From Winogradskya consettensis (GTDB lineage Bacteria; Actinomycetota; Actinomycetes; Mycobacteriales; Micromonosporaceae): 64,000 nt of DNA. The notes below the pieces were generated by a model. It worked only from the letters and a program-made list of their open reading frames with translations. It made no database searches and had not been told where the DNA came from. Within the stretch, counting starts at the first letter, position 1. Each line of letters starts with the position of its first letter. Positions 35,601-43,877 of the stretch are shown piece by piece. The stretch lies in contig NZ_BOQP01000043.1 of NCBI RefSeq assembly GCF_018332715.1, positions 1 through 64,000 on the forward strand, read 5' to 3'. A program made the translations under genes and the position numbers.

Positions 35601-36524
35601 CTACCCCACCGGAAGTTCGACGGCGGGATGAAAAAGTTTCAACCGGCTCACCCGGCCACCCCGCAACGTCTGCAGCCACACCGCGCCCGGCGGGCAGTGC
35701 GCAGGATCGTCCGGCGGGCTGATCAGCTCGACCTCCCAGATGAGCAGGTCGTCAGCAGCAGCGACGTTCAGCAGCCGCTGCCCCACCCCCGCGGACAGGT
35801 CACCAGCCATCCCTCGAACGGCGAAGTCGCGGTCGCCGCGCAGCCCACCCGGCGCGATCATCTCGGCGTCGGGGTGCCACAGCTCATCGACGACCCGGTG
35901 GAAATTTCCGCGCATCGCCGCTGCCAGCGCATCTTCGGCTTCCCGCCGGCGCGAGCGCGTGCGGGCCCCGGCGTCCGGATGGGCGGCCTCCGCGGTGGCC
36001 CGCAGGCACTCGGTCAGTTTGCGACGGGCATGGCTCAGCCTGCTGCGCACGGTCCCGACCGGCAGATCACAGACAACCGCAATCTGTTCGTACGCCGTGA
36101 CTCCGCTGAAATACCGCAACATCGTCACAAGCCGATCAGCCGCGGACAACGTCCCGATCGCGTGCCACACCCAGTCCCTCAGCGCCCCACGCTCGATCGT
36201 CTCAGCCGGGTCAGCGAGGTCGTCCGGCGGCAGCATCCACTCCGGATCAGCGACGGGAAGCGCACCATTGGCACGCAGCCTCGTCCGGCAATTGTTGCGC
36301 ACAACGGCCTTGAGCCAGCCGCCCACCGCACCCGGGTCCCGCACCTCGCCGATGCGGCGCAGCGCAACCAGCATCGCGTCCTGAACAGCGTCCTGAGCAT
36401 CAGGCCCGAACCCGAGCAGACTCAGCGCAACCGCCCGCATCCCAGCCTCGTGCCTGCCCAGCAGCACCCCGAGCGCACCCGCATCACCCGCCTGAGCAGC
36501 CCTGACCAGCTCCACGTCATCCAC
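35601..36524 (-). CDS. ECF sigma factor with SnoaL-like C-terminal domain
   Basis: 307 aa, GTG at 36524. Region 2 (VRAAQAGDAGALGVLLGRHE, then GFGPDAQDAVQDAMLVAL) and region 4 (YFSGVTAYEQIAVVCDLPVGTVRSRLSHARRKL) are clear. After about residue 190 comes a SnoaL/NTF2-like domain (ELWHPDAEMIAPGGLRGD...) like that of the SigJ/ECF41-type groups, where the tail controls activity in place of an anti-sigma factor. No anti-sigma gene is adjacent. It would direct transcription in response to an unknown signal, perhaps a small molecule bound by the tail. Confidence 0.88.
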   Translation of the reverse strand: MDDVELVRAAQAGDAGALGVLLGRHEAGMRAVALSLLGFGPDAQDAVQDAMLVALRRIGEVRDPGAVGGWLKAVVRNNCRTRLRANGALPVADPEWMLPPDDLADPAETIERGALRDWVWHAIGTLSAADRLVTMLRYFSGVTAYEQIAVVCDLPVGTVRSRLSHARRKLTECLRATAEAAHPDAGARTRSRRREAEDALAAAMRGNFHRVVDELWHPDAEMIAPGGLRGDRDFAVRGMAGDLSAGVGQRLLNVAAADDLLIWEVELISPPDDPAHCPPGAVWLQTLRGGRVSRLKLFHPAVELPVG

Positions 36525-36586
36525 CGGCCCGATGCTATCCCCCTCCCCCAACGCATCCCGACGACCGAGTGGCCTGCCCCACATTT

Positions 36587-36847
36587 ATGGAAGTGGATCT
36601 TCGGACGGCCGTTGCGGGCCGGAAAGTGTCGAACCCCGGGTCGAAAATCGTCCTCATGTACCGGCTCGGGCTACCGACCGGCCAGGCCGTCGCCGAGGAA
36701 CTGGGCGTCACGTCGCTGACCCCTGACTTCGACCGGACCTCCTACCTGAACCAGACCAGCTGGTCCCCGGTCGACGGCGTCCGGTTCCCGGACGGCAGCC
36801 CGGTCAATTCGATCGCTGACTTCCTGCGTTTCGCCGGTGTCCTCTGA
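36587..36847 (+). CDS. Small hypothetical protein
   Basis: 86 aa from the ATG at 36587; a GTG at 36569 would add six residues. No clear ribosome binding site, so it may be leaderless or a remnant. Not recognised. The sequence is balanced and protein-like (VLMYRLGLPTGQAVAEELGV; WSPVDGVRFPDGSPVN) with no signal peptide or membrane segment. Divergent from the ECF sigma gene, so it could be one of its targets; this is inference only. Confidence 0.5.
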   Translation: MEVDLRTAVAGRKVSNPGSKIVLMYRLGLPTGQAVAEELGVTSLTPDFDRTSYLNQTSWSPVDGVRFPDGSPVNSIADFLRFAGVL

Positions 36848-36906
36848 TCCGGTAGTCAGCGGGCGGCCCGGGCGTGCCGCGGCCGGGTCTGCGGGAAGAT
36901 CGCGGG

Positions 36907-37356
36907 ATGAGGTTTCGAGGGGAACTGCAGGCGACCGGCGGGACGACCACCGGATTCCAGGTCGGCGACGACGTCGTGGCGGAGCTGGGTGGCGGGGGTC
37001 GTCCCAAGGTCGTGGTGACGGTCAACGGGTACGAGTGGCGGGGCTCGATCGCGAAGATGGGCGGCGCCTACTGGCTCGGGGTGAGTGCCGAGCGCCGGGG
37101 TGCGGCGGGGATCGCCGCCGGGGAGGTGCATGACGTGGACGTCGTGCTCGATGCCGCGCCGCGGGAGGTCGAGGTGCCGGCCGAGCTCGCGGCGGCGCTG
37201 GCGGCCGTCCCGGAGGCGAAGGCGTTCTGGGACGGCCTGTCCGCGAGCAACAAGAGCTGGCATGTGCTGCAGGTGACCGGGGCGAAGACCGCGGAGACCC
37301 GCGCCCGGCGCATCGAGAAGTCGGTCACCATGCTCAGGGCCGGGAGGGCCCGCTGA
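36907..37356 (+). CDS. YdeI/OmdA-type protein with DUF1905 domain
   Basis: 149 aa, ATG at 36907. The first ~80 residues are a beta-barrel of the DUF1905 type (MRFRGELQATG, VVVTVNGYEWRGSIAKMGG, YWLGVSAERR). The last ~50 form the helical YdeI/OmdA motif (AFWDGLSASNKSWHVLQV...ARRIEKSVTML). Such proteins are widespread; E. coli YdeI is linked to resistance to cationic peptides, but the mechanism is unknown. Cytoplasmic. Its stop abuts the convergent lipoprotein gene with no gap. Confidence 0.85.
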   Translation: MRFRGELQATGGTTTGFQVGDDVVAELGGGGRPKVVVTVNGYEWRGSIAKMGGAYWLGVSAERRGAAGIAAGEVHDVDVVLDAAPREVEVPAELAAALAAVPEAKAFWDGLSASNKSWHVLQVTGAKTAETRARRIEKSVTMLRAGRAR

Positions 37357-38049
37357 CTACTTCACGCGGCTGAGGGTGGAGCCGACCAGTTTCTGCCAGT
37401 CGTTGGAGAAGTCCGGGTTGGCGCTGGCGGCGGACTTGCCCAGGCGGTAGATGGCGTACTGGTCGACGAGCAGGACGTTGTCGCGGGTCAGGGCGACGAC
37501 GGCGATGTCCGCGGTGGCGGCGTGGGCCTTGTCGTACTGCTTGTTGCGGAGGGTGACGAAGCCGTTCCAGGCGCCCTGCCCGAGCGTGGTGGTCTTCGCC
37601 GTCTCGATGTACGCGGGTTCGTCGCGGTCGCCGGTCTTGGCGGGTTTCTGCACGCTCGGCGGGCAGGCGTCGGCCACCGCGCGCAGGGTCGCGAGGGCCG
37701 TGGCGGACGAGATGGCGTCGTCGTAGACCAGGGCGTGCTGAGTCAGGCTCTGCACGCCGCCGGTGCCCTCGTCGGACAGTGTCGCGGAGACCACCGACGG
37801 TTTGCCGGGCACCGCGGCCGCCGCGGTGTCGGCGCCGCAGACGCTGACCAGCTCGGCGGGTGCCGCCGACTCGCCCGGGTCTTTCCAGGTCGGGCCGATG
37901 TCGGCGGCTTTGAGCAGGGCGGCACGCATGGTGTCGACGCTGATGACGTTCTTGTCGGGCTCCGGTGTGTCGTCCGAGGAGCAGCCCGCGAAGGCGGCGA
38001 CGGCAAGGACGGTGACAACACTGCGAAGCACCCGGCCAACCTGAAGCAT
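37357..38049 (-). CDS. Lipoprotein resembling PknH-type sensor domains
   Basis: 230 aa, ATG at 38049. The signal peptide ends in the lipobox AAFAGC, so the mature protein is lipid-anchored outside the membrane. The body has the look of the PknH-like extracellular domain: an early helix (MRAALLKAADIGPTW), a central AISSATALATLRAVADACP and a late segment with IAVVALTRDNVLLVDQYAIYR; two cysteines (VCGAD; ACPPS) could pair. Possibly a sensor or substrate-binding accessory. No kinase is adjacent. Confidence 0.75.
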   Translation of the reverse strand: MLQVGRVLRSVVTVLAVAAFAGCSSDDTPEPDKNVISVDTMRAALLKAADIGPTWKDPGESAAPAELVSVCGADTAAAAVPGKPSVVSATLSDEGTGGVQSLTQHALVYDDAISSATALATLRAVADACPPSVQKPAKTGDRDEPAYIETAKTTTLGQGAWNGFVTLRNKQYDKAHAATADIAVVALTRDNVLLVDQYAIYRLGKSAASANPDFSNDWQKLVGSTLSRVK

Positions 38050-38145
38050 GCGGCCATGATGGCAGACGCACGGCCGTAACCGATCGTAACCACCACAGTG
38101 TGCCGCGACGGTTACGAGCCGTGCATCCATAGCCCTCGAAGGGCC

Positions 38146-39807
38146 TCAGTCGCCGAGCGGCGCCAGCAACTCCTTACGCCCCTCGAAAGCGAACAGGAGC
38201 AGATCGACCATCCGGAACGTACGGTCGTCAGGGCCCAGCGTCGGCTTCCATGCGGGGTCCCCGACGATCGAGACGCGGCTGCCCTCCATGGCCCGGTGGA
38301 ACACCTCCGCCACGATCCGGCCGCCGACCCCCGTGAGCCGGCCGCCGTTGAGCTCCGCCTCGCGCAGGACGTAGAACCACAGTGGCGTACGCGTGGCGAA
38401 GATTTCCCGCTCCCCGTCGGTCAGCGTGTCGAGCACCGCCCCGCCCGCGCCGCCGAGGATCTGCTCGCGGGTGAGCTCCGGGATGTCCAGCACGTCGGCG
38501 AGCTGCTGACCGGTCGCCAGGTTGACCATCCCGGCCCGGACGAGGTTGCGGAAAGCCAGGTTGAGCTGGACCGGCGGCGGGTTGGTACCCACCCCGCCGA
38601 ACGAGCCCTTGGGCAGCGAGGCGAGCGGGTTGACCAGCAGCGTGTCGATCCGCTGGGCCTTGTTGACGCCGTTCGGGCCGGTCAGGTCGTCCCGACCGGC
38701 CTCGGTGAAGTCGTAGAAACGGCGCCAGTCGACCGCCCAGTTGGTGGGCAGCCGCTCGAACAGCCCGGTCTCCGGGTCACTGACGTCCGGGCCGAACGGG
38801 TCGAAGTTGCCGCTCGTGCCACTGAACGTGAACAGCAGCAGCAGGCTCCCGGCCCCACCGGCGAAGATCCTGTTCCAGTCGTACGCGGCCCGGACCATGC
38901 TGTGACCCAGCCGGTACGCGGCGATGGAGAACTCGATCGGCATCGTCGGGTGGTCGCCCGCCTTGAGATGCCGGATGCCGTTCTCCGTGCTGCCGTGCGC
39001 CGGGATCTCGAAGATCCTGCGCCCGTTGGCGAAGACGTCGTCCACGATGGCCGGGTCGACGATGCGTGGCAGGAAGTCCGTGCGCAGCATCCACTGGTAG
39101 TGCCGCACGACCAGCCCCCTGGCCCGGCGGAACAGCACCTGGCTGGGCACACCCTGATCGGCGAGCTGGTTGACCACCTGGTTGTGGAAGCGGATGAACG
39201 CCAGGTGGGTCTGGGCCACGACGAGATTCTCGTCGTTGCGCGGGTCCGGGATCAGGGCCCGCTGCCGCTCGGCCTTCGTCGAGCCCTGGGTCACCCGGGG
39301 CAGGTCGTAGCCGTTCAGGTTGACGTTGGTGCCCTCACCGGCGATCGCGGCGGTCTGCCCGACCCGCAGCTTGACCTTGTCCGGCGCGTAGAAACGGTCG
39401 TCGTCACGGTCGTCCGGGCCACGCCCGTAGAGCGAGTCGAGGTCGAGCGCCGGCGAGCGGCCCTGCAGCAGGTCGTTCACCGTGACGTGCTCCCCCAGCG
39501 CCGTCGCGGTGTTGTCCAGGGTCAGGTCGTGATCGACGAACTGCCCCAGATAGGTGAACCCGGCCGGGACGACCGGGTCGGCGACCGGCTGCACGGGCGG
39601 CGTACCCGTCGGCACTGCGGTCATTGCTCTTGCGATCTTCTCCAGCAGTGCTGGATCGAGAGTGTCCCCCTTGGGCCCGATCCGGGAGAACCGGAACTTG
39701 CGGAGCGACGCCTCGGTGGACGGTCGCTCGCAGATGCCGTTCTTGCCGTCCGTGGTCAGAATTCCCTCGCCGACCACGTAATAGTTATCGCGCGTATGAC
39801 GCTTCAC
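38146..39807 (-). CDS. Animal-type haem peroxidase (peroxinectin-like)
   Basis: 553 aa, GTG at 39807 with GAAGGGT upstream. The animal haem-peroxidase superfamily is shown by YLGQFVDHDLTLD (distal His about 93), DPRNDENLVVAQTHLAFIRFHN (the catalytic Arg helix) and AAYRLGHSMVR with the proximal His. No signal peptide or Tat motif is present, unlike the secreted eukaryotic enzymes, so it is either cytoplasmic or exported another way. Bacterial members oxidise halides or phenols with H2O2. It follows a GGDEF gene in the same direction but a strong hairpin lies between them. Confidence 0.88.
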   Translation of the reverse strand: MKRHTRDNYYVVGEGILTTDGKNGICERPSTEASLRKFRFSRIGPKGDTLDPALLEKIARAMTAVPTGTPPVQPVADPVVPAGFTYLGQFVDHDLTLDNTATALGEHVTVNDLLQGRSPALDLDSLYGRGPDDRDDDRFYAPDKVKLRVGQTAAIAGEGTNVNLNGYDLPRVTQGSTKAERQRALIPDPRNDENLVVAQTHLAFIRFHNQVVNQLADQGVPSQVLFRRARGLVVRHYQWMLRTDFLPRIVDPAIVDDVFANGRRIFEIPAHGSTENGIRHLKAGDHPTMPIEFSIAAYRLGHSMVRAAYDWNRIFAGGAGSLLLLFTFSGTSGNFDPFGPDVSDPETGLFERLPTNWAVDWRRFYDFTEAGRDDLTGPNGVNKAQRIDTLLVNPLASLPKGSFGGVGTNPPPVQLNLAFRNLVRAGMVNLATGQQLADVLDIPELTREQILGGAGGAVLDTLTDGEREIFATRTPLWFYVLREAELNGGRLTGVGGRIVAEVFHRAMEGSRVSIVGDPAWKPTLGPDDRTFRMVDLLLFAFEGRKELLAPLGD

Positions 39808-39835
39808 GATGAGTACCCTTCGCCGCGGCGATCCA

Positions 39836-39862
39836 CCGCCCGCCCGGCATCCGGGCGGGCGG
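39836..39862 (-). terminator. Hairpin between the GGDEF and peroxidase genes
   Basis: CCGCCCGCCCGG and CCGGGCGGGCGG form a perfect 12-bp stem around CAT. It ends the GGDEF transcript or structures the 5' leader of the peroxidase, whose start is 29 bp away. Confidence 0.65.
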
Positions 39863-39950
39863 CGGGACGCGTCCCCCTCGGCGCGTCCAAGGACAAGAGG
39901 CCAGGCCGCAGCCCTGTGATGCCTGTTGTCGGCTTCCTGACCGGCCCGCT

Positions 39951-41588
39951 CTAGGACCCGACCTGGTTGCGGCCGGCGCGCTTCGCCTCGTAGAGGTGGC
40001 GGTCCGCCAGGATCATCGCCGCCGGCAGGTCCTCCTCGGCGCGGACGATGGCCAGGCCGAGACTGATGGTCACGCTCAGACCCGGCTGCAGACCCTCCCA
40101 CGGGTACGCGGCCACTTGCGCCCGCAGCAGTTCGCACCGCGCCCGGGCGTCCTCGAAGTCCACGCCGTCCAGACCGATCAGGAACTCCTCGCCGCCGAGT
40201 CGGGCCACCAGGTCGAGGTCACGCACGTTGTCGCGCAGCACAGCGGCGATCTGGCGCAGCACCTCGTCACCGACGAAGTGGCCGAAGCGGTCGTTGACCC
40301 CCTTGAACAGGTCCACGTCGGCGATCGCCACACAGAGCGGGCCACCCGAGGCCACCATTTCCGGCAGGCGTAGCTCGGCGAAACGACGGTTCGGCAGCCC
40401 GGTCAGCGAGTCCTCGGTCGCCTGGCGCTGCCAGCTCAGCGTCGCCACCTCGAGCTCGGCGCTGCGGACCCGGGCCAGCTCGGCCTCCAGCCGCGCGTTG
40501 TCCAGCTCGAACTGGTGCACGGCCATCCGGGCGCGAGCGGCGGCCACGTCGTTGTGCGCGGTCCGTTCCAGCAGGTGGTACGCCTTGTAGTGCCCGAGCG
40601 CCGCCGCGAAGTTGCCGACCTGCTCGTACGCCTCGGACAGCTCCCGGTGGATCTCCATCGCCATCGGCGTCTCGCCCGCCTCCACGGCCCGGTCCAGCGC
40701 CTCCAGCAGCCCCTCGATCGCCTTCGCGCACTCGCCGCGCATGAGGCGTACGTGTGCCTGGTGCTGCAGCGCCGCCGACTCCAGCGACCGGTATCCGTGG
40801 ATCGCCGCGATCGCCCGCGAGTCCTCGATCATCCGGTCCGCGGCTTCGAAGTCGTAGTCGAGCGCCCGCAGCATCCCGTAGTTGTCCAGGCAGATCGACT
40901 CCCGGAACGGGTGCCGCGCCTCGCGGGCCAGCCGCAGCGCCTCGTCGACGTATCCGAGGGCGTTGCGCAATGTCTCCCGCGCGCCGTCCGCGTCGCCGTT
41001 GGCCCGCTGCCGCGGAACCTGGTAGACCGCGTTGTCGCCGAGGTTGTTGAGGATGCAGAACCGCGCCTCGACATCCATGCCCTCGGCCATGCTCAGGGCC
41101 CGCATCAGGTAGTCGGTGCTCTGCTCGCGGTTACCCATGCTGCCGTGCACGACGCCGGTGCGGTTGTGCACCCAGTAGAGCAGGTCCCGGTCACCGAGCC
41201 GCTGGGCGATCTCCCGGCCGCGCGCCAGCGCCTCGAGCGCCTCCTCGTGCATGCCGAGCCCGTTGAGCGGCATCGCCTGCACGGTGAGGACCTCGCAGAT
41301 CCCGGCGTCGTCGCGCAGCGTCTCCAGCACGGCGACGGCCTCCCGGCACGCGGTGACCGCGGCCTCCTGCTCGCCGAGCCGGATCAGCTGATTGGCCATC
41401 GAGCGCAGCGCGGCGGCCTCGCCGGCAGCGTCACCACAGACCCCGGCGAGCTTCGCCGCCTGCCGCGCGAGCTCCGACCCGGCCCGGTAGTCACCGCGCA
41501 GCCGGGCCTCCTCGGCCTGATCGAGCAGCGCCGCCACCTGCACGGCCGCGGCCATGACGGGGGGCTTGGCGATACTCGTGGCGGTCAC
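39951..41588 (-). CDS. Diguanylate cyclase with TPR sensor region
   Basis: 545 aa, GTG at 41588. Residues about 15-340 are helical tetratricopeptide-type repeats (LLDQAEEARLRGDYRAGSELARQAAKL; ALEALARGREIAQRLGD; ALGHYKAYHLLERTAHN). A short coiled coil (about 350-380) leads to a GGDEF domain with GGEEF in the active site (LGGEEFLIGLD), still compatible with making cyclic-di-GMP from two GTP. LTGLPNRRF and FKGVNDRFGHFVGDEVL are the other signature blocks. No membrane segment. The TPR part probably senses a protein or peptide partner. Confidence 0.9.
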   Translation of the reverse strand: MTATSIAKPPVMAAAVQVAALLDQAEEARLRGDYRAGSELARQAAKLAGVCGDAAGEAAALRSMANQLIRLGEQEAAVTACREAVAVLETLRDDAGICEVLTVQAMPLNGLGMHEEALEALARGREIAQRLGDRDLLYWVHNRTGVVHGSMGNREQSTDYLMRALSMAEGMDVEARFCILNNLGDNAVYQVPRQRANGDADGARETLRNALGYVDEALRLAREARHPFRESICLDNYGMLRALDYDFEAADRMIEDSRAIAAIHGYRSLESAALQHQAHVRLMRGECAKAIEGLLEALDRAVEAGETPMAMEIHRELSEAYEQVGNFAAALGHYKAYHLLERTAHNDVAAARARMAVHQFELDNARLEAELARVRSAELEVATLSWQRQATEDSLTGLPNRRFAELRLPEMVASGGPLCVAIADVDLFKGVNDRFGHFVGDEVLRQIAAVLRDNVRDLDLVARLGGEEFLIGLDGVDFEDARARCELLRAQVAAYPWEGLQPGLSVTISLGLAIVRAEEDLPAAMILADRHLYEAKRAGRNQVGS

Positions 41589-41633
41589 GTCGCGGACTAT
41601 CGCCCGCGCCGGCCCATGCTTGAGTGAAACGCA

Positions 41634-42638
41634 CTACCCATCTGCAACCCTGCCGTTCGCAACCCTGCCGTTCGCAACCCCGCCGTTCGCAACCCCGCCG
41701 TCCGCAACCGTGGCCGCGCAGCCGTCGCGGAAGTGTTTGGGTGAGTAGCCGACCACCCGGCGAAACGCGGTGCTGAAGGCGCTCTCGGATTCGTAGCCCG
41801 TCGCGGCGGCCAACTCGGAAATCGACCGGGTGTTGCGGCACAGGGCGTCGCGGGCGAGCTTCATCCGCCACTCGATCAGGTACTCCAGGGGTGCGGACCC
41901 GATCTGGTCCTTGAAGGTCGCGGCGAACGCCGAGCGGGACATCCGGCCGACGCCGGCGAGCTCCTTGAGGGTCCAGCGGTGCGCGACATCCGCGTGCATG
42001 GCGCGGAGCGCGGCGCCGATACCGTCGTCGTTGAGGGCTCCGAGCCAGCCGGTGGGCCGGTCGGTCCGCTCGGCGTGGGCGCGCAGCGCGTGCACGAACA
42101 GAATCTGCACGAGGTGGTCCAGGACCAGGGAACTACCGGCGGCATTGTGCTCGACCTCGGCGGTCAGCAGTTCGGTCACATACGCGAGCTGCTTGTTACG
42201 CGGATCGGCTGCCGGGACGTGCACGAGCTGCGGCAGCACGTCGATCAGCATCGACGCGTTGGACTCGTCGAACCAGAAATAACCCCCGCACAGGTACGTG
42301 TCCTCGTCCGCCTCGGGCCCGATCCGCACCACGCCGTTCGAGGCGGTCTCCCACAACTGCTCCGCGGCGTACGACGTCGCGGTGAGGCTGCTGGCCATGA
42401 GGTACGCCGACGGGTTGGTCAGCAGGAAGATGTCACCCTCACGCAGCAGCACGGGCTCGTGCCCGTCGATGGCCAGCCAGCACTCACCCCGCACGACACC
42501 CCCGATCTTCACGTGCGGAAACGCGTCGTACCGCACCGCCCACGACCCGGCGGCATGGAGCCCGGCCTCGACCACGGTGCGCGGCCGGAGCAGTCCGATG
42601 GCCGCCGCGATCGGGTCATCGTGCCCGAGCGGCGCCAC
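41634..42638 (-). CDS. AraC-family regulator with cupin sensor domain
   Basis: 334 aa from the GTG at 42638 (VAPLGHDDPIAAAIGLL), where the family normally begins; the open frame runs further to 42914 but only through a tandem repeat and across the start of the divergent gene. An AraC-type cupin (VKIGGVVRGECWLAIDGHEPVLLREGDIFLL, cut here in two parts by ECWL) is followed by two helix-turn-helix motifs (WTLKELAGVGRMSRSAFAATF and SISELAAATGYESESAFSTAF). The C-terminus is a five-residue repeat (VANGG, VANGR) encoded by a 15-bp array. It likely controls the divergent SDR gene. Confidence 0.8.
   Translation of the reverse strand: MAPLGHDDPIAAAIGLLRPRTVVEAGLHAAGSWAVRYDAFPHVKIGGVVRGECWLAIDGHEPVLLREGDIFLLTNPSAYLMASSLTATSYAAEQLWETASNGVVRIGPEADEDTYLCGGYFWFDESNASMLIDVLPQLVHVPAADPRNKQLAYVTELLTAEVEHNAAGSSLVLDHLVQILFVHALRAHAERTDRPTGWLGALNDDGIGAALRAMHADVAHRWTLKELAGVGRMSRSAFAATFKDQIGSAPLEYLIEWRMKLARDALCRNTRSISELAAATGYESESAFSTAFRRVVGYSPKHFRDGCAATVADGGVANGGVANGRVANGRVADG
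41644..41716. repeat. 15-bp tandem array at the 3' end of the AraC gene
   Basis: Four full copies and one partial copy of GCAACCCTGCCGTTC, in frame, encoding VANGR/VANGG repeats at the very end of the regulator. Confidence 0.85.
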
Positions 42639-42645
42639 CCCAGCA

Positions 42646-42765
42646 CTGGACGATTCAGCGCGGGACAATCCGGCTTTGGATGACACGGCTCTGGACAATC
42701 CGGCTTTGGACGATGCGGCCCTGGACAATCCGGCTTTGGACGATGCGGCACTGGACGATGCGTAA
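42646..42765. repeat. 15/30-bp tandem array between divergent AraC and SDR genes
   Basis: Eight degenerate 15-bp units that alternate as a 30-bp higher-order repeat; the three central 30-bp units (42661-42750) are nearly identical (CTGGACAATCCGGCT plus TTGGACGATGCGGCC). With the regulator start at 42638 the array lies in the shared promoter region and could be a set of operator sites. Confidence 0.85.
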
Positions 42766-42822
42766 GTTATTCCGGATTCCACGTTATGGATCGTACCGCT
42801 CCTGCGGGCGACGATCGATTCC

Positions 42823-43560
42823 ATGACCACTACGAAGAAGACGGCACTCGTCACAGGCGCCAACAAGGGCATCGGATTCGAGACCGCACGCCAGCTCGCG
42901 CAGCAGGGTTTCACCGTCTGGCTGGGAGCCCGCGACCGCGCACGTGGCGAGGCCGCGGCGCAGAAACTGGCTGGGGAGGGCGATGTTCGATTCGTCAGCC
43001 TCGACCTGACCGACCCGGACAGCGTTCAGGCAGCCGCGGCACACGTCAGCGACACGACCGGCGCACTCGATGTGCTGGTCAACAACGCGGCCGTGGCGTT
43101 GGGCAAAGAGGAGGGACCGGCCAGCACCATCAGCACCGACACGATCCGGCGCACCCTGGACGTGAACTTCTACGGCACACTCCGGGTCACCCAGGCATTC
43201 CTGCCGCTCGTGCAGAAGGCGCCGGCGGGGCGCATCGTGAACGTCAGCAGCACCATGGGGTCGGTCTCCACGCTGGTGTCCCCGGGCAACCCGCTCGGAC
43301 AGTACGGGACCAGCTACGCCTACTCCACGTCCAAGACCATCGTGAACGCGCTGACCGGTCAGCTCGCCGTCGAGCTCAGCGATACACCGATCAAGGTCAA
43401 CTCCGTATGCCCCGGCTACAACGACACCGACATGAACGGCAGCACCGGCGCCGGCCAGCACCCGTCCGAGGGCGCAAAAGTCGTCGTCCGAGCCGCCACG
43501 ATCCCCGCCGACGGCCCCACCGGCACCTTCTTCGACGTCAGCGGCCCGGTCGGCTGGTGA
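42823..43560 (+). CDS. Short-chain dehydrogenase/reductase
   Basis: 245 aa, ATG at 42823. Classical SDR: cofactor motif TGANKGIG at 11-18, an Arg after the second strand (GARDRARG) favouring NADPH, VNNAAVAL, the Ser-containing IVNVSSTMG and the catalytic YSTSK. The NKGIG variant is typical of the carbonyl-reductase-like SDR branch. The fold ends without the long C-terminal loop. Substrate unknown. Divergent from the AraC regulator, which probably responds to its substrate. Confidence 0.9.
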   Translation: MTTTKKTALVTGANKGIGFETARQLAQQGFTVWLGARDRARGEAAAQKLAGEGDVRFVSLDLTDPDSVQAAAAHVSDTTGALDVLVNNAAVALGKEEGPASTISTDTIRRTLDVNFYGTLRVTQAFLPLVQKAPAGRIVNVSSTMGSVSTLVSPGNPLGQYGTSYAYSTSKTIVNALTGQLAVELSDTPIKVNSVCPGYNDTDMNGSTGAGQHPSEGAKVVVRAATIPADGPTGTFFDVSGPVGW

Positions 43561-43867
43561 GCCCACCCTTCCCCACTCCCCGACCCGGCGGCTCGGCGAG
43601 TCGGCGAGTCGGGGAGTCGGCGACTCGGGGAGTGGGGAAGCTGGTGGGAAGCCGGATCGGTGAGTCGGTAGGCCGGTGAGTCGGTAGGAAGCCGAGTCGG
43701 GGAGTCGGTAGGTCGGTAGGAGGCCGGGTCGGGGCTCGGTAGGTCGGCAGCAAGCCGGGTCGTGAGTCGGCAGGTCGGCGGGCCGGGCCCGGGCAAAGCG
43801 AGGCCGGTCAGAGCAAGACCGGTCAGAGCAAGACCCGTCAGAGCAAGACCCGTCAGAGCAAGACCCG
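43561..43867. other. Repeat-rich intergenic region, no gene
   Basis: The first ~200 bp are degenerate copies of short words such as GAGTCGG and GGTAGGTCGG, ending in a 15-bp array. Long open frames here are only a result of the repeats having no stops. Nothing else is seen. Confidence 0.7.
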
Positions 43868-43877
43868 TCAGAGCAGG
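43805..43877. repeat. 15-bp tandem array over the end of the carbonic anhydrase gene
   Basis: Four copies of CGGTCAGAGCAAGAC (two with CCG) and a partial fifth. The last unit contains the stop codon of the carbonic anhydrase gene, so the array seems to have grown by repeated duplication of the gene's own last 15 bp. Confidence 0.85.

Noticed and set aside
42639-42914. N-terminal extension of the AraC regulator
   Set aside because: It is encoded by a tandem repeat, has no binding site, and would reach past the start codon of the divergent gene.
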